Shown here: positions 39,501 to 51,649 of the stretch, one piece after another
Position numbering within the stretch: position 1 is the stretch's first letter
Layout: each line of letters begins with the position of its first letter
Source: Formicarius rufipectus
Taxonomy: Eukaryota > Chordata > Aves > Passeriformes > Formicariidae
Reading direction: 5' to 3'
Length of the DNA stretch: 64,000 bases
Assembly (NCBI GenBank): GCA_013399695.1
Contig: VXAU01002292.1
Location: 817,670 to 881,669, forward strand
Notes under the pieces: generated by a model
Told to the model about the DNA's origin: nothing
Databases searched by the model: none
What the model saw: only the letters and a program-made list of their open reading frames with translations
Program-made: the position numbers and the translations under genes

Positions 39501-40855
39501 CTTCTCTGACAGGAAATTTCACCCCTCTGTAGTATTAGGCTTGTCTACTGAACGAGAAGATGACCTTCCTTTTGTTTTGTGACTCATTTAACTGTGACAA
39601 CTAAAGCACACTATTTGCAAGGAAAAGTAGTGACAGGAATGTTTTCAGCTTATTTTACGTCCATTACAGTTTCCTTTTTCCTCTCCTTATATCTATAATC
39701 ACGTCAACCCATTTACCGAAACCCAGAATTCAGCAAACAACTAATGAGTATTCAGAGGCATAAGACCCTCAATTTGATTACTGTTACCATAGTTACTCCA
39801 TAGATAGACTATGCGTCTAATAGTTAGGAACTGGACTCTGATCAGGGATTTATTAAAAAAAAAAGGGAAATATTACTTCAAGAGTACTTCAGACTTAGTA
39901 TGGCTCTCAGAAGCTCTTTCGTCTTGGTATAGAATAAGGATTGATGTCTTGAGTGGTACAGCTTACAAATTGCTTTTATTCCTTGGGAAAAAAAAGTTGC
40001 TATAGCTTTGTCAGGCATTCTGAAACAACTAATGGGAGACTCTGTTTGAAGCTATGTATTTTTGTCTAACACAATTCCCAGCATCTGATTCTGAAATGCC
40101 CATTTTTCTAGTTTCCTGTACCTTGGGACCAAGTTCTAGCAATGCCCTTGGAAACTCTTCAAAAGCAGTCTTGCTTTTAAAGATGGTGAGTGAGTTATGT
40201 AGTGCCGTACTTGGATAGCTCCTCACACTTTGTTCTGAGATAAATATGAACCTATCCAATTTTTAAATTCATTGATTATTCTGAGCCAACAGGACACCTT
40301 CCTCATATTTTAAATAGAAATATCTGCTTTGTGACACTAGAATCAGCACATTGGTGTATCTTTTTTTTGTAGTTTATAATGTGGACCAGACTGGTTTTGT
40401 CCATTTGTCTGTACACTGATACACCTGATGGATTTGGTGAAGCACTGGCACAATCTATCTTCAGTTAAGAGAGGAGATACCATATAACTATAGCATTTAC
40501 TGTGCCAGAAGCTAGAACCTCACCTACAAGGAGGCTGCATCTGGAAGAACCTTCTGTTCCACATTACTTCTCTAAGGAATAATGGTAGTAATGTCATATT
40601 CAGATCCAAAGAGTGCTTGAAATAGCTACCACTGGTTTGAAGTCTGAGCACTAGTGGTGAGGTAGCTCTAAACAAGATGGGTTGTTAACCCCTCAACCTT
40701 TCACCCACTGCTCCCATCACTGGAAATACTTAAGCTGCTTTTACCTTCCCTTCGCTCATTTAAGATTCGATTTTTTTTTATTTTAATAGGAAAAGCCTGA
40801 CGTTTTTATAACCATAAGCGTTTCTCAGCACTAACTGCAGCTCAAGCCCCGCAGC
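33598..40855. other. Intergenic, MTRES1-CD24 (right part)
   Basis: About 7.3 kb upstream of the CD24 island without a supportable gene. It contains a C-run near 34580, a GT/T-rich tract at 35024-35088, and short T- and A-runs at about 38085-38100 and 38601-38615. Regulatory elements for CD24 may lie here but cannot be recognised from sequence alone. Confidence 0.55.
35024..35088. repeat. GT/T-rich low-complexity tract
   Basis: GGTGGTTTGTGTTTTTTGG leading into GGTTTGGTTTCG and T-runs. Same composition class as the other GT-rich tracts. Confidence 0.75.
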
Positions 40856-42050
40856 CCTGTACCAGTCCCTCCATACCAGCACACGACGCCGGCACTAGAG
40901 AGGGGCCACCGCCTGTAAGACCCAAACTGGGGGGAGTAGAGCTCCCGGGTCTGTCGGAGACAGCCCGGTGAGAGGCAGCGGAGCCCGCAGCGCCGCGGGA
41001 CAAGGGCCGAGGGGAAGGCAGCGACTTGCGGGACGACGGGGCTGGAGGGCGGGGGCAGAGGTGTGGGGCGGAGGAGGGGGAAGGCGACGACGGGGCGTCA
41101 CGGGAGCCCGCGCTGTTATAAAGGGGCCGGGCGCGGCGAAGCGGTGCATCCTTGTCGCCCGCAGCCTCAGCGGCAGGAGCAGCAGCATCAGCATCGCGAC
41201 GAGACAGCATCAGACGGGCATGGGGACGGCGCTGGCGGCGCGGCTCGGCCTGGGGCTCTTGCTCCTGGCCCTCCTCCTTCCCACGCAGGTGAGCCCCGGA
41301 GCGGCTCGGCGCTTCTCCCCGGCAGGCCCCCGTGCGAGACACGGGAGAGCCGCCACGCCGAACACCCTCCCTCCGCTTCCCCGCCGCGGCGGCCGCCTCG
41401 GGAGCGGCGGAGGGGCGGGGTTCTCCCGAGAGAATTCCCGTCCATGCGCGCCATCCAGGAGCCCGCCGTGGGTGGCGGGCGGCTCCGCCGCCCCGGGGCG
41501 GTGGCGGCGTGAGACACAAGCGAGCCCGAGCAGCCCCGGCCGGGGACGGGGAGGGGATGGGCGAACTCGGCCCTCTGGGATGGCGGTGGCGGTACCGTGA
41601 GTTACCTGGTCAAATTAAAAAAGATAAAGTGGGAGTTCGCCGCCTTTTTTTTCCCCGTGGGATCCTCGAAGGGAAGCCACGGAACCGTGGTGTGTGCGGC
41701 GGCGGCGGCGCGTTCATTCCCCCGCTGATGAGTCGGTGAACGATCTCTCCAAATCCGAGAGAGCTCCGGGGAGGCAGGAGTGTTATAACTGGAGGGTAGA
41801 GGGACCCTGGTCTGAATCTCTAGCCCCGGAGCGTGTAGGGCTCTGGGTCTGGTCCTGGGGCTCAGTTCACGGCAGAAGTGGGAGGTTTGGGGTCTGGAAG
41901 CAAAGTCGCCAGCTTCTGGCTGCTGCGCTGGCCGAGCCTTGCCCTTGGCGCAAAGGTAATGGATGCAGGAGCGAGGCGCTTGTCTGTAAACGGCCAAGCC
42001 GAGCGGGGCTCCCAGGTTCCGGATCGGTGTGCTGTTCCTAGAGACCACCT
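40856..42050 (+). promoter_or_regulatory. CD24: CD24 CpG island and TATA promoter
   Basis: The GC-rich island spans the CD24 promoter, exon 1 and the start of intron 1. A clear TATA box (TATAAAG, 41117-41123) lies about 100 bases before the ATG, placing transcription start near 41147. GC-box-like GGGCGGGGG and GGGGCGG occur at about 41047-41070. The predicted 5' UTR is about 73 bases and rich in CAGCAG/CATCAG. Several open frames across the island are composition artefacts. Confidence 0.85.
41117..41123 (+). promoter_or_regulatory. CD24: CD24 TATA box
   Basis: TATAAAG flanked by GC-rich DNA (GCTGT upstream, GGGCC downstream), a typical core promoter setting, about 97 bases upstream of the start codon. 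Confidence 0.8.
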
Positions 42051-44006
42051 CGTCAATAACAAAATATCAGAAATATAAACAGCAAAGGGATTGATGAAAG
42101 GTGTTTTAATTCCCCCTCCCCTTCTCCCTTGGTTTGCAAGGAAAGGCATTGTCTTTTTTTCCATTGTGCTCGGCCGAGTCTTGCCCTTGGCAGTGATGAG
42201 AGCAGGATCCGACCCTTTAGGTCACTGGTATTTATCATATTCACATTACGAAAATCTCCGGGGTCCCGTCTACTGTGGCGTTCTGGAACTTGTCTATAAG
42301 CCCTTTCTCTTTCACACACACACAAAGAAAACATCCAGAAAAAAGGTTTTCTGTTTAAAACTAAGAGAATTTTAAAAATATATAACCAAGTGTGGAACTG
42401 TGGTGGAATCTTCGTAGGAAAAAAAACCCAAAACACCAAAACAACAAACAAACAAAACCCCAAAACAAACAAAAAAAAAACCCCAAACAAAAATCCAGGG
42501 CGTGTTGGCACTTGCCTTGTAGGTTATTAATTCTGCCGTTCGCTATTGATCCCTTTCAAAGCGTTTTCAACAGAAACTTCCACACAGCGATTTTTATCCT
42601 GCACTCCTAAATTGCTTCCAGCCTGTGGTCCCTATTGCCAAAACCCCTACTACTAGAAGCTTTACTCCATTCTTACACTGTCTACAGTATGCTTTTTTAA
42701 GTAGAAAATACTGAAAGAAAATGCTTATGCAGTTTTCTAATAAATTTAACATTGACTTCATTGCTTCAGTGTTGAGGGACTAATTTTTGGGAGTTTTTTT
42801 TGCCTTTTTTTTTTTTTTTTGCTAAATAAAATCTCTTTTTTCAGCAGCACTAGAAATACATGAAAATAAAGACACCCTTTGTGGAGAGTATTATTTATTA
42901 AATGAACCTCTTAAAAAAAAAAAGTTTTTACTTTCATTAACTCAAGACCATACCAGATTGCTTTGGTGTAACACAATTTTGCTGCCACAGAGCTGAAACC
43001 ATGCTTTCGAAAGTTTTCTTGTGCAGGTATAGAAAATAGCTTGATATTGAAGTTACACAGAGGGCAAGTTTTTGTTCTGTCCCTATAATGCAGTTATTTG
43101 GGGCAGATAATATTTTTTTTTTTATTTTGCTTTCTGTCAGCGTTTTTTAAAATTTGCTAATATTATGTGGTCTTTCTGCTGCACTTCTGCCTTTTTTTTT
43201 TTTTTTTTTTAATATGTTCTAACATGCTGATAGATTGTGATTTAATCTGTGTAGTTTCATCGTTTTAACTTCTGCAGTTCAGTGTTACCACAACAGTGTA
43301 AGAGAGACTGAAATACTCACTCTCATATGCCCTACAGTTACTTGAAAGGAATCCACAAACCAGCCCCAGAAACAGCATCAGTAGATTCTTGACCATTGTT
43401 TCCTCGTATTTTTGTGGCTTAGTCTGCAAAGGCAGACTGCACGTAGTTTGAAGGTCTTTAGTCTTTGCATATCTGCATAGCTCTACATTTGTCTGGGGTG
43501 AGTTTGTGTGTGTGTGAGAAGGCTTTTAAAACCTGCTTATCTCCTATTTTGGAGCAGGGTCTTGATAAAGTGATAGTTATGTAAAAATATTTAGAAAAAT
43601 ATTAGATTTATTTCTTTAACCAATCCCATGTGTGCAATTAAAAATGTCTTTGTCCTTAACTGCACAATGAGAGACACAAGCATTTGTATGTATCATATCT
43701 GAATGCTGTGACTGTGTTGCTACACATTGTTCATTACTACTAATTTGTCTTTTGATTTGGGGGAAAAAAAAAAAAGAGACAATAAAAACCTTTTTCTTTT
43801 TGCCTCCCTCCACATTCTAGATCTACTGTGATCCCACCGGAGCAAGTCCAACACCTACAAACAATTCTTCAGCAAGTTCTACTTCTCTGTCAACTGTGAC
43901 AAATTCAGTGAACAATACCACCACTCACGGACATGGAAATTCTCTTCACTCAACCACAAGTCTTTTTTTCATTCTCTCAGTTTCTCTTCTGTATTTTTGC
44001 TGTTAA
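41220..44006 (+). CDS. CD24: CD24 small GPI-anchored sialomucin
   Basis: Two coding exons, 41220-41288 and 43821-44006, spliced CCCACGCAG|gtgagc to acattctag|ATCTAC, encode 84 aa (human 80). The signal peptide has the core ARLGLGLLLLALLLPTQ, nearly identical to mammals; cleavage is expected around residue 26. The mature part is Ser/Thr/Asn-rich with N-glycosylation sequons at Asn37/38 and Asn54/55 and many O-glycan sites. The C-terminal hydrophobic segment (about 70-84, SLFFILSVSLLYFCC) is the GPI-attachment signal, with an attachment site probably in the HGHGN region. Known role: a lipid-raft surface glycoprotein in cell adhesion and in Siglec/P-selectin binding in mammals. The ATG is in good context (G at +4). 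Mature sequence shares little with mammals beyond composition, as usual for this family. Exon phase and genomic position next to MTRES1 support the call. Confidence 0.95.
41289..43820 (+). other. CD24 intron 1
   Basis: 2.5-kb intron; the first ~750 bases belong to the CpG island. The rest is AT-rich with an A/C-rich tract (42415-42497), T-runs at 42805-42820 and 43192-43210 and a short GT repeat near 43506. No further exon seen. Confidence 0.9.
42415..42497. repeat. A/C-rich low-complexity tract
   Basis: AAACCCAAAACACC-type units with AAACAAACAAAC, the complement of the GT/T-rich tracts elsewhere in the window. Confidence 0.85.
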
Positions 44007-44812
44007 GAGACTCTGGCATGGAAATGGCTACCACTCCCCACCCTGTTTCCTGAACCATCTGAGATGGTTAGATCTCCGACCCAGCATGAGAATAAATCAG
44101 TCCAAACTCCACACCAAACCATCTTGGTTCCACTCCATACTCAAATTAGTACCAGTCTGACCTAGAGAAGCACTCAGTATTCTGACTATCCAAAGCTGAC
44201 CAGTGTGAAAAAAAAACAAACAGCTTCAGCAAGGAGGTAAAATGCTGTCTTTGACCAAATGAGTTGGAATTCTGACAAACAAGATGGAAGCAAAAAGAGA
44301 CAGTATTGACAACCCCTGATTGAAAGCTAAGAAGAAATGCAGCTTCTTATAATAAGGATGGATAATAACACTCCACCAAGAAAAAAAGGCTAGAGAGTTT
44401 ATCTATCTACCATTTTAGAACAAGGACTTGAAGAGTTTATATTTTTGATTTAAATTCAATAAAGTCAACAGGATCACAGAACCCCTAGGAAAACCAGAAA
44501 AGCTCAAATGATTCTGTTTCTTGCATAGTCTATACAGTTATAACTTATGGGTAGTAGGATATATGAAAAATAAACAAAACCAGTGAAAAGGGTTTCTTCT
44601 AGATTTCATTTGTATAAAATTGTTACAAGACTAAAATAGATTATCAAATTTTTGTAAGAATCTCTTATTTAACCTCTGAGTCCTAACCAAGTGATTAGCC
44701 AGGCAGGGCTAGTTTTGAATTAGCTAAAACCCCACCAGTTTTCAAAAGAGTGGAATTATTTATGGTGGGAATTTGAATTTGATATTTTATTAAAATTGTT
44801 CGTATATTAAAC

Positions 44813-44961
44813 NNNNNNNNNNNNNNNNNNNNNNNNNNNNNNNNNNNNNNNNNNNNNNNNNNNNNNNNNNNNNNNNNNNNNNNNNNNNNNNNNNNNNNNN
44901 NNNNNNNNNNNNNNNNNNNNNNNNNNNNNNNNNNNNNNNNNNNNNNNNNNNNNNNNNNNNN
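44813..44961. other. Assembly gap (149 N)
   Basis: Run of 149 undetermined bases; its true length is unknown. It falls in the presumed CD24 3' UTR, so that transcript cannot be fully read. Confidence 1.
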
Positions 44962-45505
44962 TTAGCTGTTTGGAATATGAAGACTGGAGTCTTAATTTAA
45001 TCATTGAATTTAAAAGTTACCTTTGTAAATACAACTTTTTTTTTTTTTTAATTTTCTGAAGCAAAATTGCTACACTTGCACAGATTGTTTCTGTATCATC
45101 CAACACTTTAGAGAATAGTATCTGGTACTTGATCAAAACAAGCTTCGTTGAAGAGGTTCAGTTTCTTTGATGACGATACCTTGTCAGAAAGAAATCAATT
45201 ATGTTGATATGATCACATGTGAGTGTACATGATCACACTACTGTCTGTAGATATTTATCTCAGTATAAGATCTTGTCAAACATGAGTGGCTCTCTTAATT
45301 TTTTTTAATACATGTGTCTTTCAGTTACATTACCACCAATGCACAGTATCATATATTAATAGCAAACTAACAAATTCCTATCAGTGAGTGTACATTTCCT
45401 TATGCTTATCATTTGTATCCAGTAAAATGTTAATGATAATATTTTTGTGTTTGTGTAATTACGCTTTGATTTATTAGCTACTGATTTTCTTTGGAAAAAC
45501 CTGTA

Positions 45506-45511
45506 AATAAA
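45506..45511 (+). terminator. CD24: Distal CD24 poly(A) signal
   Basis: AATAAA, last canonical hexamer in the AT-rich block that follows CD24, about 1.5 kb after the stop codon. Confidence 0.5.
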
Positions 45512-46706
45512 ACAGTGGACAGGCAATTCATTATAGATGCGCTTCCAGACACTCCTGCAAAAACTTGTAACTTGCCTGCGTTAAATGAATGAACTGTTAA
45601 GCAAGATGGTATATGTGATTAAAAACCTCAAGGTCTAGAAATGCTGAAGTGTAATTAGTTTTATTTCTCTCAAAGGTTTAGTGGAACTGGGAGTCTGAAT
45701 TCCACTTTCAAACCAGTGAATGAGATTTGATTAACATCTCTAGTAACTGCAGTAAGTTTTCCATACTTGCTATAACCTCTTCCGTTTCTAAGCATTATTA
45801 TTGCTGAGGAATCCATCTGGTGCAGGTAACTGCTTTCAAATCAGACGTACAATGCTTAGACAGTTTTCATTTGTTTCTTTTTGTGGCAATAAGTAATTTC
45901 CTTCACAGCAGCTAAAGTTGTTTTTCAGCTCCTAGGTTTCTGATTCCCACAGACACTAACATGGTAAGGATATCCTAATAATACAAGTTGCACCATGCTA
46001 TGTAAAGGACAGAGGTTGGAAGAGGTAGGAGTTTTTGCAAAACTTTGCTGAAAAGAAGAACTAATCAGATGAGAATTCAATAAGTGATACAGTTTGTGAC
46101 ATTCCAAATCTGTGTTTTTGTAGTTTTTCAGGTATGCTCCTTTCTAATAGCCCTTAAAAGCCCAAGAATATTCTGAGTGATTATCTTCACTCCCCAAACA
46201 TGGAGAAATACATTTTAAAGTCCCTAAGCACTTAGGCATGCTGCACATGGGTCTGTGTTTGTCAGTGGAAAAGAGGCCCCTGGAGAGGCCTCTGGAGGGA
46301 ATGTGGCTCGGCAGACCTTTGCTTATGTTCCTTTACTTTTCCAGTAGGCTGAACAAAGCCAAGGAGCAGGATAAGTTTATCAAAGCTCACTGTTTGGTTA
46401 AATCTTGGAATGTGCGGGGAGTATCAAAGCACATTGTTCCCTTGTTTAACTTTTCTCCAAATGCTCCAGGAGAAAGCATAAAGATCAACCAACCAACCTG
46501 GCTGTGTAACTTTTTTTTTTAAAAAAAAAAAAAAATCCAGAACACTGAAAATAGGTCTCCAAAGACAGGCAGCAATGAGAAAGGCTGCAAAAATGGTCCT
46601 TAATTCTATGATACACTAGTACAATAAAAGCAGTATAGGAGTATGTTTGAAGTTTTTGCTAAATAGTCAAATGAATCGGGTTACTTGACTTATTTGGTAG
46701 CATGCT

Positions 46707-46836
46707 TTTTTGGGGTGGGTTGTTTTTTTGTTGTTGTTGTTTTTTGTTTGTTTGTTTTTGGTGTTTTTTTGTTTTTGTTTTTGTTTGGTTTGGTTTGGTT
46801 TGGGGTTTTTTTGTTTGTTTGTTTTTTTTTTTTCCC
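46707..46836. repeat. Long GT/T-rich low-complexity tract
   Basis: 130 bases of T-runs, GTTGTTGTT, GTTTGTTTG and GGTTTGGTTTGG units, ending in T-run and CCCC. The largest such tract in the window. Confidence 0.9.
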
Positions 46837-49800
46837 CTGGGAATAGAACCAGATTGCTCTTTAATAACATCTAAGCATATTTAAAGACTCCCAAGTTTTT
46901 GAGTTTTCACCAGACCAGATGAGTGATTTAGAAAAACGATCTGGTAACCTTTTTTTCTGTTCCATTCCATCATAGGACAATAGAATCAGTGATGAAGAAA
47001 CCCTCTCAGGGAAAGAGTGGGTGTATTTATGGATGTATTTAACAAAATGGGGGAGGAGGGAAGGCGGGAGAATGGAGCCTACACACTTCACGGGTATTTA
47101 ATTTTTTTTTTTTAAATTACACATATAATAATTAGAACTAACTCTTACCTATGCCTCTCATTTTTACACATCTGTCCAGATGAAGTGTGCCTGGATAATG
47201 TATATTGCAATGACTCTGAAACAATTCTGCTTCTGTTTGATGCATGGCATTGCTTTCATTGTAAACATACGCCAGCCGCATATGTCCTGAATAAAGTATA
47301 CTGTTATTATTTGAATGAAATAACCTCAAATGAGCACTTACAGTTTGTTTGCAGCTTACTGTTCCTTCCTTCACAACATCACACTCTGAAAACCCCTTAA
47401 ATTTTTTTCAAATTGCAGTTTTCAGTTAGTTTAAAAATCCACAGGGACTTTGAATGAACAACTTTCATTCAACAAAAGTCTCCACAAGGTGAAGTATTTT
47501 GGGCCAGATCCAATACCCACAAGCTTCTGCTAGTGGCTCCCTTGTTTTCAGCAAGATGCAGCCGTGTCCCCCGAGGCTTTCCCTGCATGTGAAATCAGTG
47601 TGCCTGGTTCTAGTAAGGGTAGTTCCTCTTTGTCTGCATGGAGATGAGACATTATTAACATCTCAATAAATGACTTTTCAAATGAATTTAGGGTTATTTT
47701 GACAAGCCATTACCAATTCTTAGCCTAATCCATCAAATACTTAGGATTTGCTTGTACAATGCAAATACTCTCAAGCTGGCTGGAGACAGCAGCGTACTCT
47801 CTAATTTTATTAGTATAGTATTTAATATGGAGTAATTTCTCCTGAGAGTAGTTTGTACACAGCCTGCTGGCCTGTGGAAGGGCTCATGAGAACAAAGGTT
47901 TGCAGGGCCAGGCTCTTTGTCACACATCTTTCCAAGTCAGCATTTCCCTGCACTCAGGTTACACCAGGCTCAGCAGGGAGATTACAATGACACCTTGTAC
48001 CTGAAAGTGAGGATGTACATAAACGTGCATATATCAGAGGCAGTTCAGAGAGATTTGCATTTTGTGTGCATTTAGGCTTATAGGGATTTGATTTCCCATA
48101 CATGACTGAAATGATTTAGGTAGCAGACTTTATCATTCACCATCTTTATTGTAATGGATACAATTGGGAACGTTTCTTGTTTTTGCATTAAAGATAACTT
48201 TGAAACAGGAGCTGTCAGCTCTGCCTCATAGCAGCACAAAGATCTTCATTCTAGAGCACACATTACATCTGATGCACTCTAAAGGTCTACTGTGCCTCAA
48301 CAGATGAAAGGGCTGGTTATTTTAAATCCACCAGTTTATCTACAGCTGTTTGAAGAGCAGAACTAGGCTTTCTGAAGTATGTGCTTTGAGTTGTGGTGCT
48401 TTCATCATTATGCAGTAGCCCCCGGAAAGATACGTGAGCCTTACTTTGGTTATCAGCCTTCAGTTTTCCAGGTGAAACCCTCAGCATCCTGCTCATGAAT
48501 GCATAATTGCTCTGGTTAAGACTTCATCAAAATGTCCTGAATGAATGACCTGGAGCTGGAGGAAAAAGCTGATCAATTCTATACTACCCAATCAAAATCC
48601 TAAACTAACAAAATCTCATCTGTGAAGGGTCATTCAATTCTCTCCTGAATTCAGTAATACTCCCTGCAATGTATGTGCTACAAGTACATGAATAAAACAT
48701 TTTCAGGCTTTCAGAAGTGAATGTAGACTCTTTCTTTTATGCTTTCAGCTTAGCAGGAGCTATGCTTTAACAACTGATGGGTGTACAATATAAAAATTGA
48801 GCACACAGCAGAATTAAATCGTGGTAGCTTGGGTTTGCTGCATAAACTGAATGATCGCATTCCACCAAAATCTCTCTTGAATGACCTAGTGTGAAAAGTA
48901 TTCTTTATGTGGCACAAATTATTAAAGGAAGCAATGCCCCTGTAAACCAATTGTTCTGTTTCCCTCTTTTCAACAACTCTCACTGAAAACACAGTGTGGA
49001 CTTTTTTCAGATCGCTTAGTGTGCATAATCTGGACTAAAAGACTGTGTTTGTTACACTGGAATATGTAAACTTCACGTGACAGAAACTGTATATTTTTTT
49101 CTACTGCATTGTATAAAATGGTGATGGTTTTTGAGGGGCAAGACCGAGCTTTACATTGAGAGGAATATATACAACTGAGTACACTAACAAATGCATATTG
49201 TGTGATTGATTTGACTAGCAGGATTCAAAACTGACTGAGCACATACAGCTGATTATAGCAATTAGAGCCTCAATAGCAAGGATTAACACACCTCCCCCTC
49301 CAATTTTAAAATGGGTAGAAACCAGGTTGTGAGAACCCTCATTGTTTTAGGAGTCAGGGAGAATTTCCTCTGAAAGCAGATTACCGGGTAGAAGATCAGT
49401 TATGAAGACAGTCTGAGATTAAAAATGGACTTGGTTGAATCATAAAATATGATATAAAATATAGATTTAATGGACTCTTTGCTCAAACACGGCAGTTTCA
49501 GTGTTTTAATGCTTAAGTACAATGAAGTTTTTGAATAATGAGCAAGAAAAGTCCTTTGGCAGGGCTGTGTGAGTAATGCAAAGAAGTGTGGTATTATTAT
49601 TCTGATAATGACATTTGCAGTCATGTATCTATTATATGAAATTTTTTTATGTATTTTCCAAAACTTGCTGGCATTTAGTGTCTTTTTATGTTTCTAACAT
49701 TATCTTCAAATTCCTTTTTAAGGCTATAGTCACTACTCTGATTTTGTTATCTTTCCTGTTCCCGGAAACTAGCAGTAAACGACTTGCAATGCAGCAGACT

Positions 49801-51084
49801 TTTTTCACGTTGGAATGAGTTGTTGCCTCCATTGCAAAATTCTCAGGCTTCTGTAAGGTGTGCCCTCTTGCAAAGTGCCATCAGTAAATGAGCCAAGCAT
49901 TACCAGGCTGACAGACTTGATTTTTTTCCCCTGCTGGATAGTGTTTTTACTGAAATTAAAATATCAGAAGGACATTCAGCTATTTTCAGAACACAAACTC
50001 CACAGTAATTTAGCCCTCTTAATCTGGCACTGATCTAGGCATCTAACAGTTTCACTGTAAGCAAAAGCACATTGTTAACATGGTGGGGGAACCTGACGAG
50101 AGGTAAAGCATCCACCCATAGTCCTGTGAGCTGACTGAGATTTCAGTTTTGATCCCAAAATGCGTGATTCAATCTACTAGGGATTTGTGGCTTTTGTCTC
50201 GGTGGCTGATAGGAGTCTGTGACTTTAACTAGTATTTCACTGTTTACATTTAGCAGGTCTGTTCTTATTCAACCGTGCAGGCTAACTTTGTTCAACTTCT
50301 ACTTCACTCCTTTTTATTCCCTCCAGTCTGATATCATGCATTCCTCAGAGCAGAGGCAGTCTTTGCTGAGCATCTGCAAAACTATTACTAGGCATTAAGC
50401 ATTCGTCAGCAGGTTTTGCACTGCTTTCTGTAGCAGCAGTAATTAAAGGCCAGGTCTTCAAAGATCATTTGGTGCCTGACTTGAATTACTATTGAGACCA
50501 GTGTCCTAGCAAGTTGTAGTCTGACTCCCTTCTGTGTAAAATTTGTGTATAATACTGAAAGCTTTTATGGATCTCATGGCATCTCTGCCTATTTTTCAGG
50601 GATACAGCGTTCAAGCCCCTCTCTCTTCTGTTTTGCTTGCCTGCTTGTTTGCTTTCTATGTTATAGAAACTATGATTGCTATGGTAGAAGAAGTGTTGGT
50701 AAATACTGTTCCACCAAGGTGGTGACTTTCATCTCTGCTACAGCTGGTTGGGTGGGTGTATTGAGTTCAGAGTTTCCCAGTCACTGCAGTCTGCCTGCAC
50801 TCCTGTCCCAGGCTTTCCCATTTGCCATTCCAGAGGAGCCATACTCCTTTAGTGTGTCAACCCAGAGACAGCTGAGGGCCTCAGTCAAGCCCCAGTTTTG
50901 GGCTTGAGCCAATTATTGCACTGAAGACTTTAACGATGGGTTTATAGTGATTTCTAGAAGACACAAGGAAGGGCTGAGCAAGAAGGTGATGAACTGGGAA
51001 TATCAAAAATTGCATTCCTTTTCAGATGAATCCTTCAAATTTGATTTTCAGTAACACTGAGATACTGTGTGTACTCTTAATTAT

Positions 51085-51195
51085 CAGCTAAATATAGCTA
51101 ATTATAGTTAATTATTTTTTAATATATCTCTATATAAAAAAAGATCTCATATATGTAGCTAGTATAGCTGATTATAGCTACTAAATTATAGCTAA
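51085..51195. repeat. Imperfect TATAGCTA/AATTATAG repeat
   Basis: Repeated AGCTAAATATAGCTAATTATAG-like units on both sides of a TATATCTCTATATA core; AT-rich with multiple short inverted repeats. Confidence 0.6.
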
Positions 51196-51649
51196 GGGCC
51201 TTTTGAGTTGATCTCAACCCCTAGAAGAGCTAGCAGTCTCACTTCAAAAACAGACACAGCAGATAGGTAGAGAAGAAAAAAAGTGATTCCCAGTAAACTC
51301 GGCACACCCAAGCCTCTGGGATGTGAGGGCAATGGGTGGCCTCTCACCTCTTCACCTCCCACCTGGAACAGGCAATGCTCCCTTGCCATGCAAGCTGCCC
51401 TGAGGCAAGAGGGAATTGCTGGTTGTAGATAAGGAGCAGGGAAAATGCCCCGGGGTGGGATCACAGCAGCAGCTGTCACGCCAGGATTGGAGCTGAAGCT
51501 GAGGGTGGGGAGCACCCTGCCTTTGCATCCGTGGGCAACTGGGAGCCTGTGGTTGCGGCACAAGCTTCTGAACCTCCTGGCTCAGGAGCACAGCCAGGTC
51601 ATAATCAGGTTGAGGGAAACAACCACTACCCTTTATTCACCTCCTGTGT

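Larger units (their letters stand above)
44007..45535 (+). other. CD24: CD24 3' UTR, interrupted by an assembly gap
   Basis: A long AT-rich stretch follows the CD24 stop. Candidate poly(A) signals are AATAAA in GAAAAATAAACAAAAC near 44568 and AATAAA at 45506-45511 (CTGTAAATAAAACAG). Mammalian CD24 transcripts carry a UTR of well over 1 kb, so the distal site is favoured. The gap at 44813-44961 lies inside. Confidence 0.6.
45536..51649. other. Intergenic downstream of CD24 (left part)
   Basis: No supportable gene. Contains a T10-A15 junction at 46511-46535, a GT/T-rich tract at 46707-46836, and a TATAGCTA-type imperfect repeat at 51085-51195. A 120-aa open frame at 50545-50907 shows no recognisable domain and is probably chance. 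Confidence 0.6.

Noticed and set aside
40842..41739. Long open frames across the CD24 island (up to 225 codons)
   Set aside because: They lie on both strands in GC-rich DNA and conflict with the clear CD24 TATA box, start and splice donor.
50545..50907. 120-codon open frame downstream of CD24
   Set aside because: Mixed composition, no domain and no supporting splice or promoter signals.
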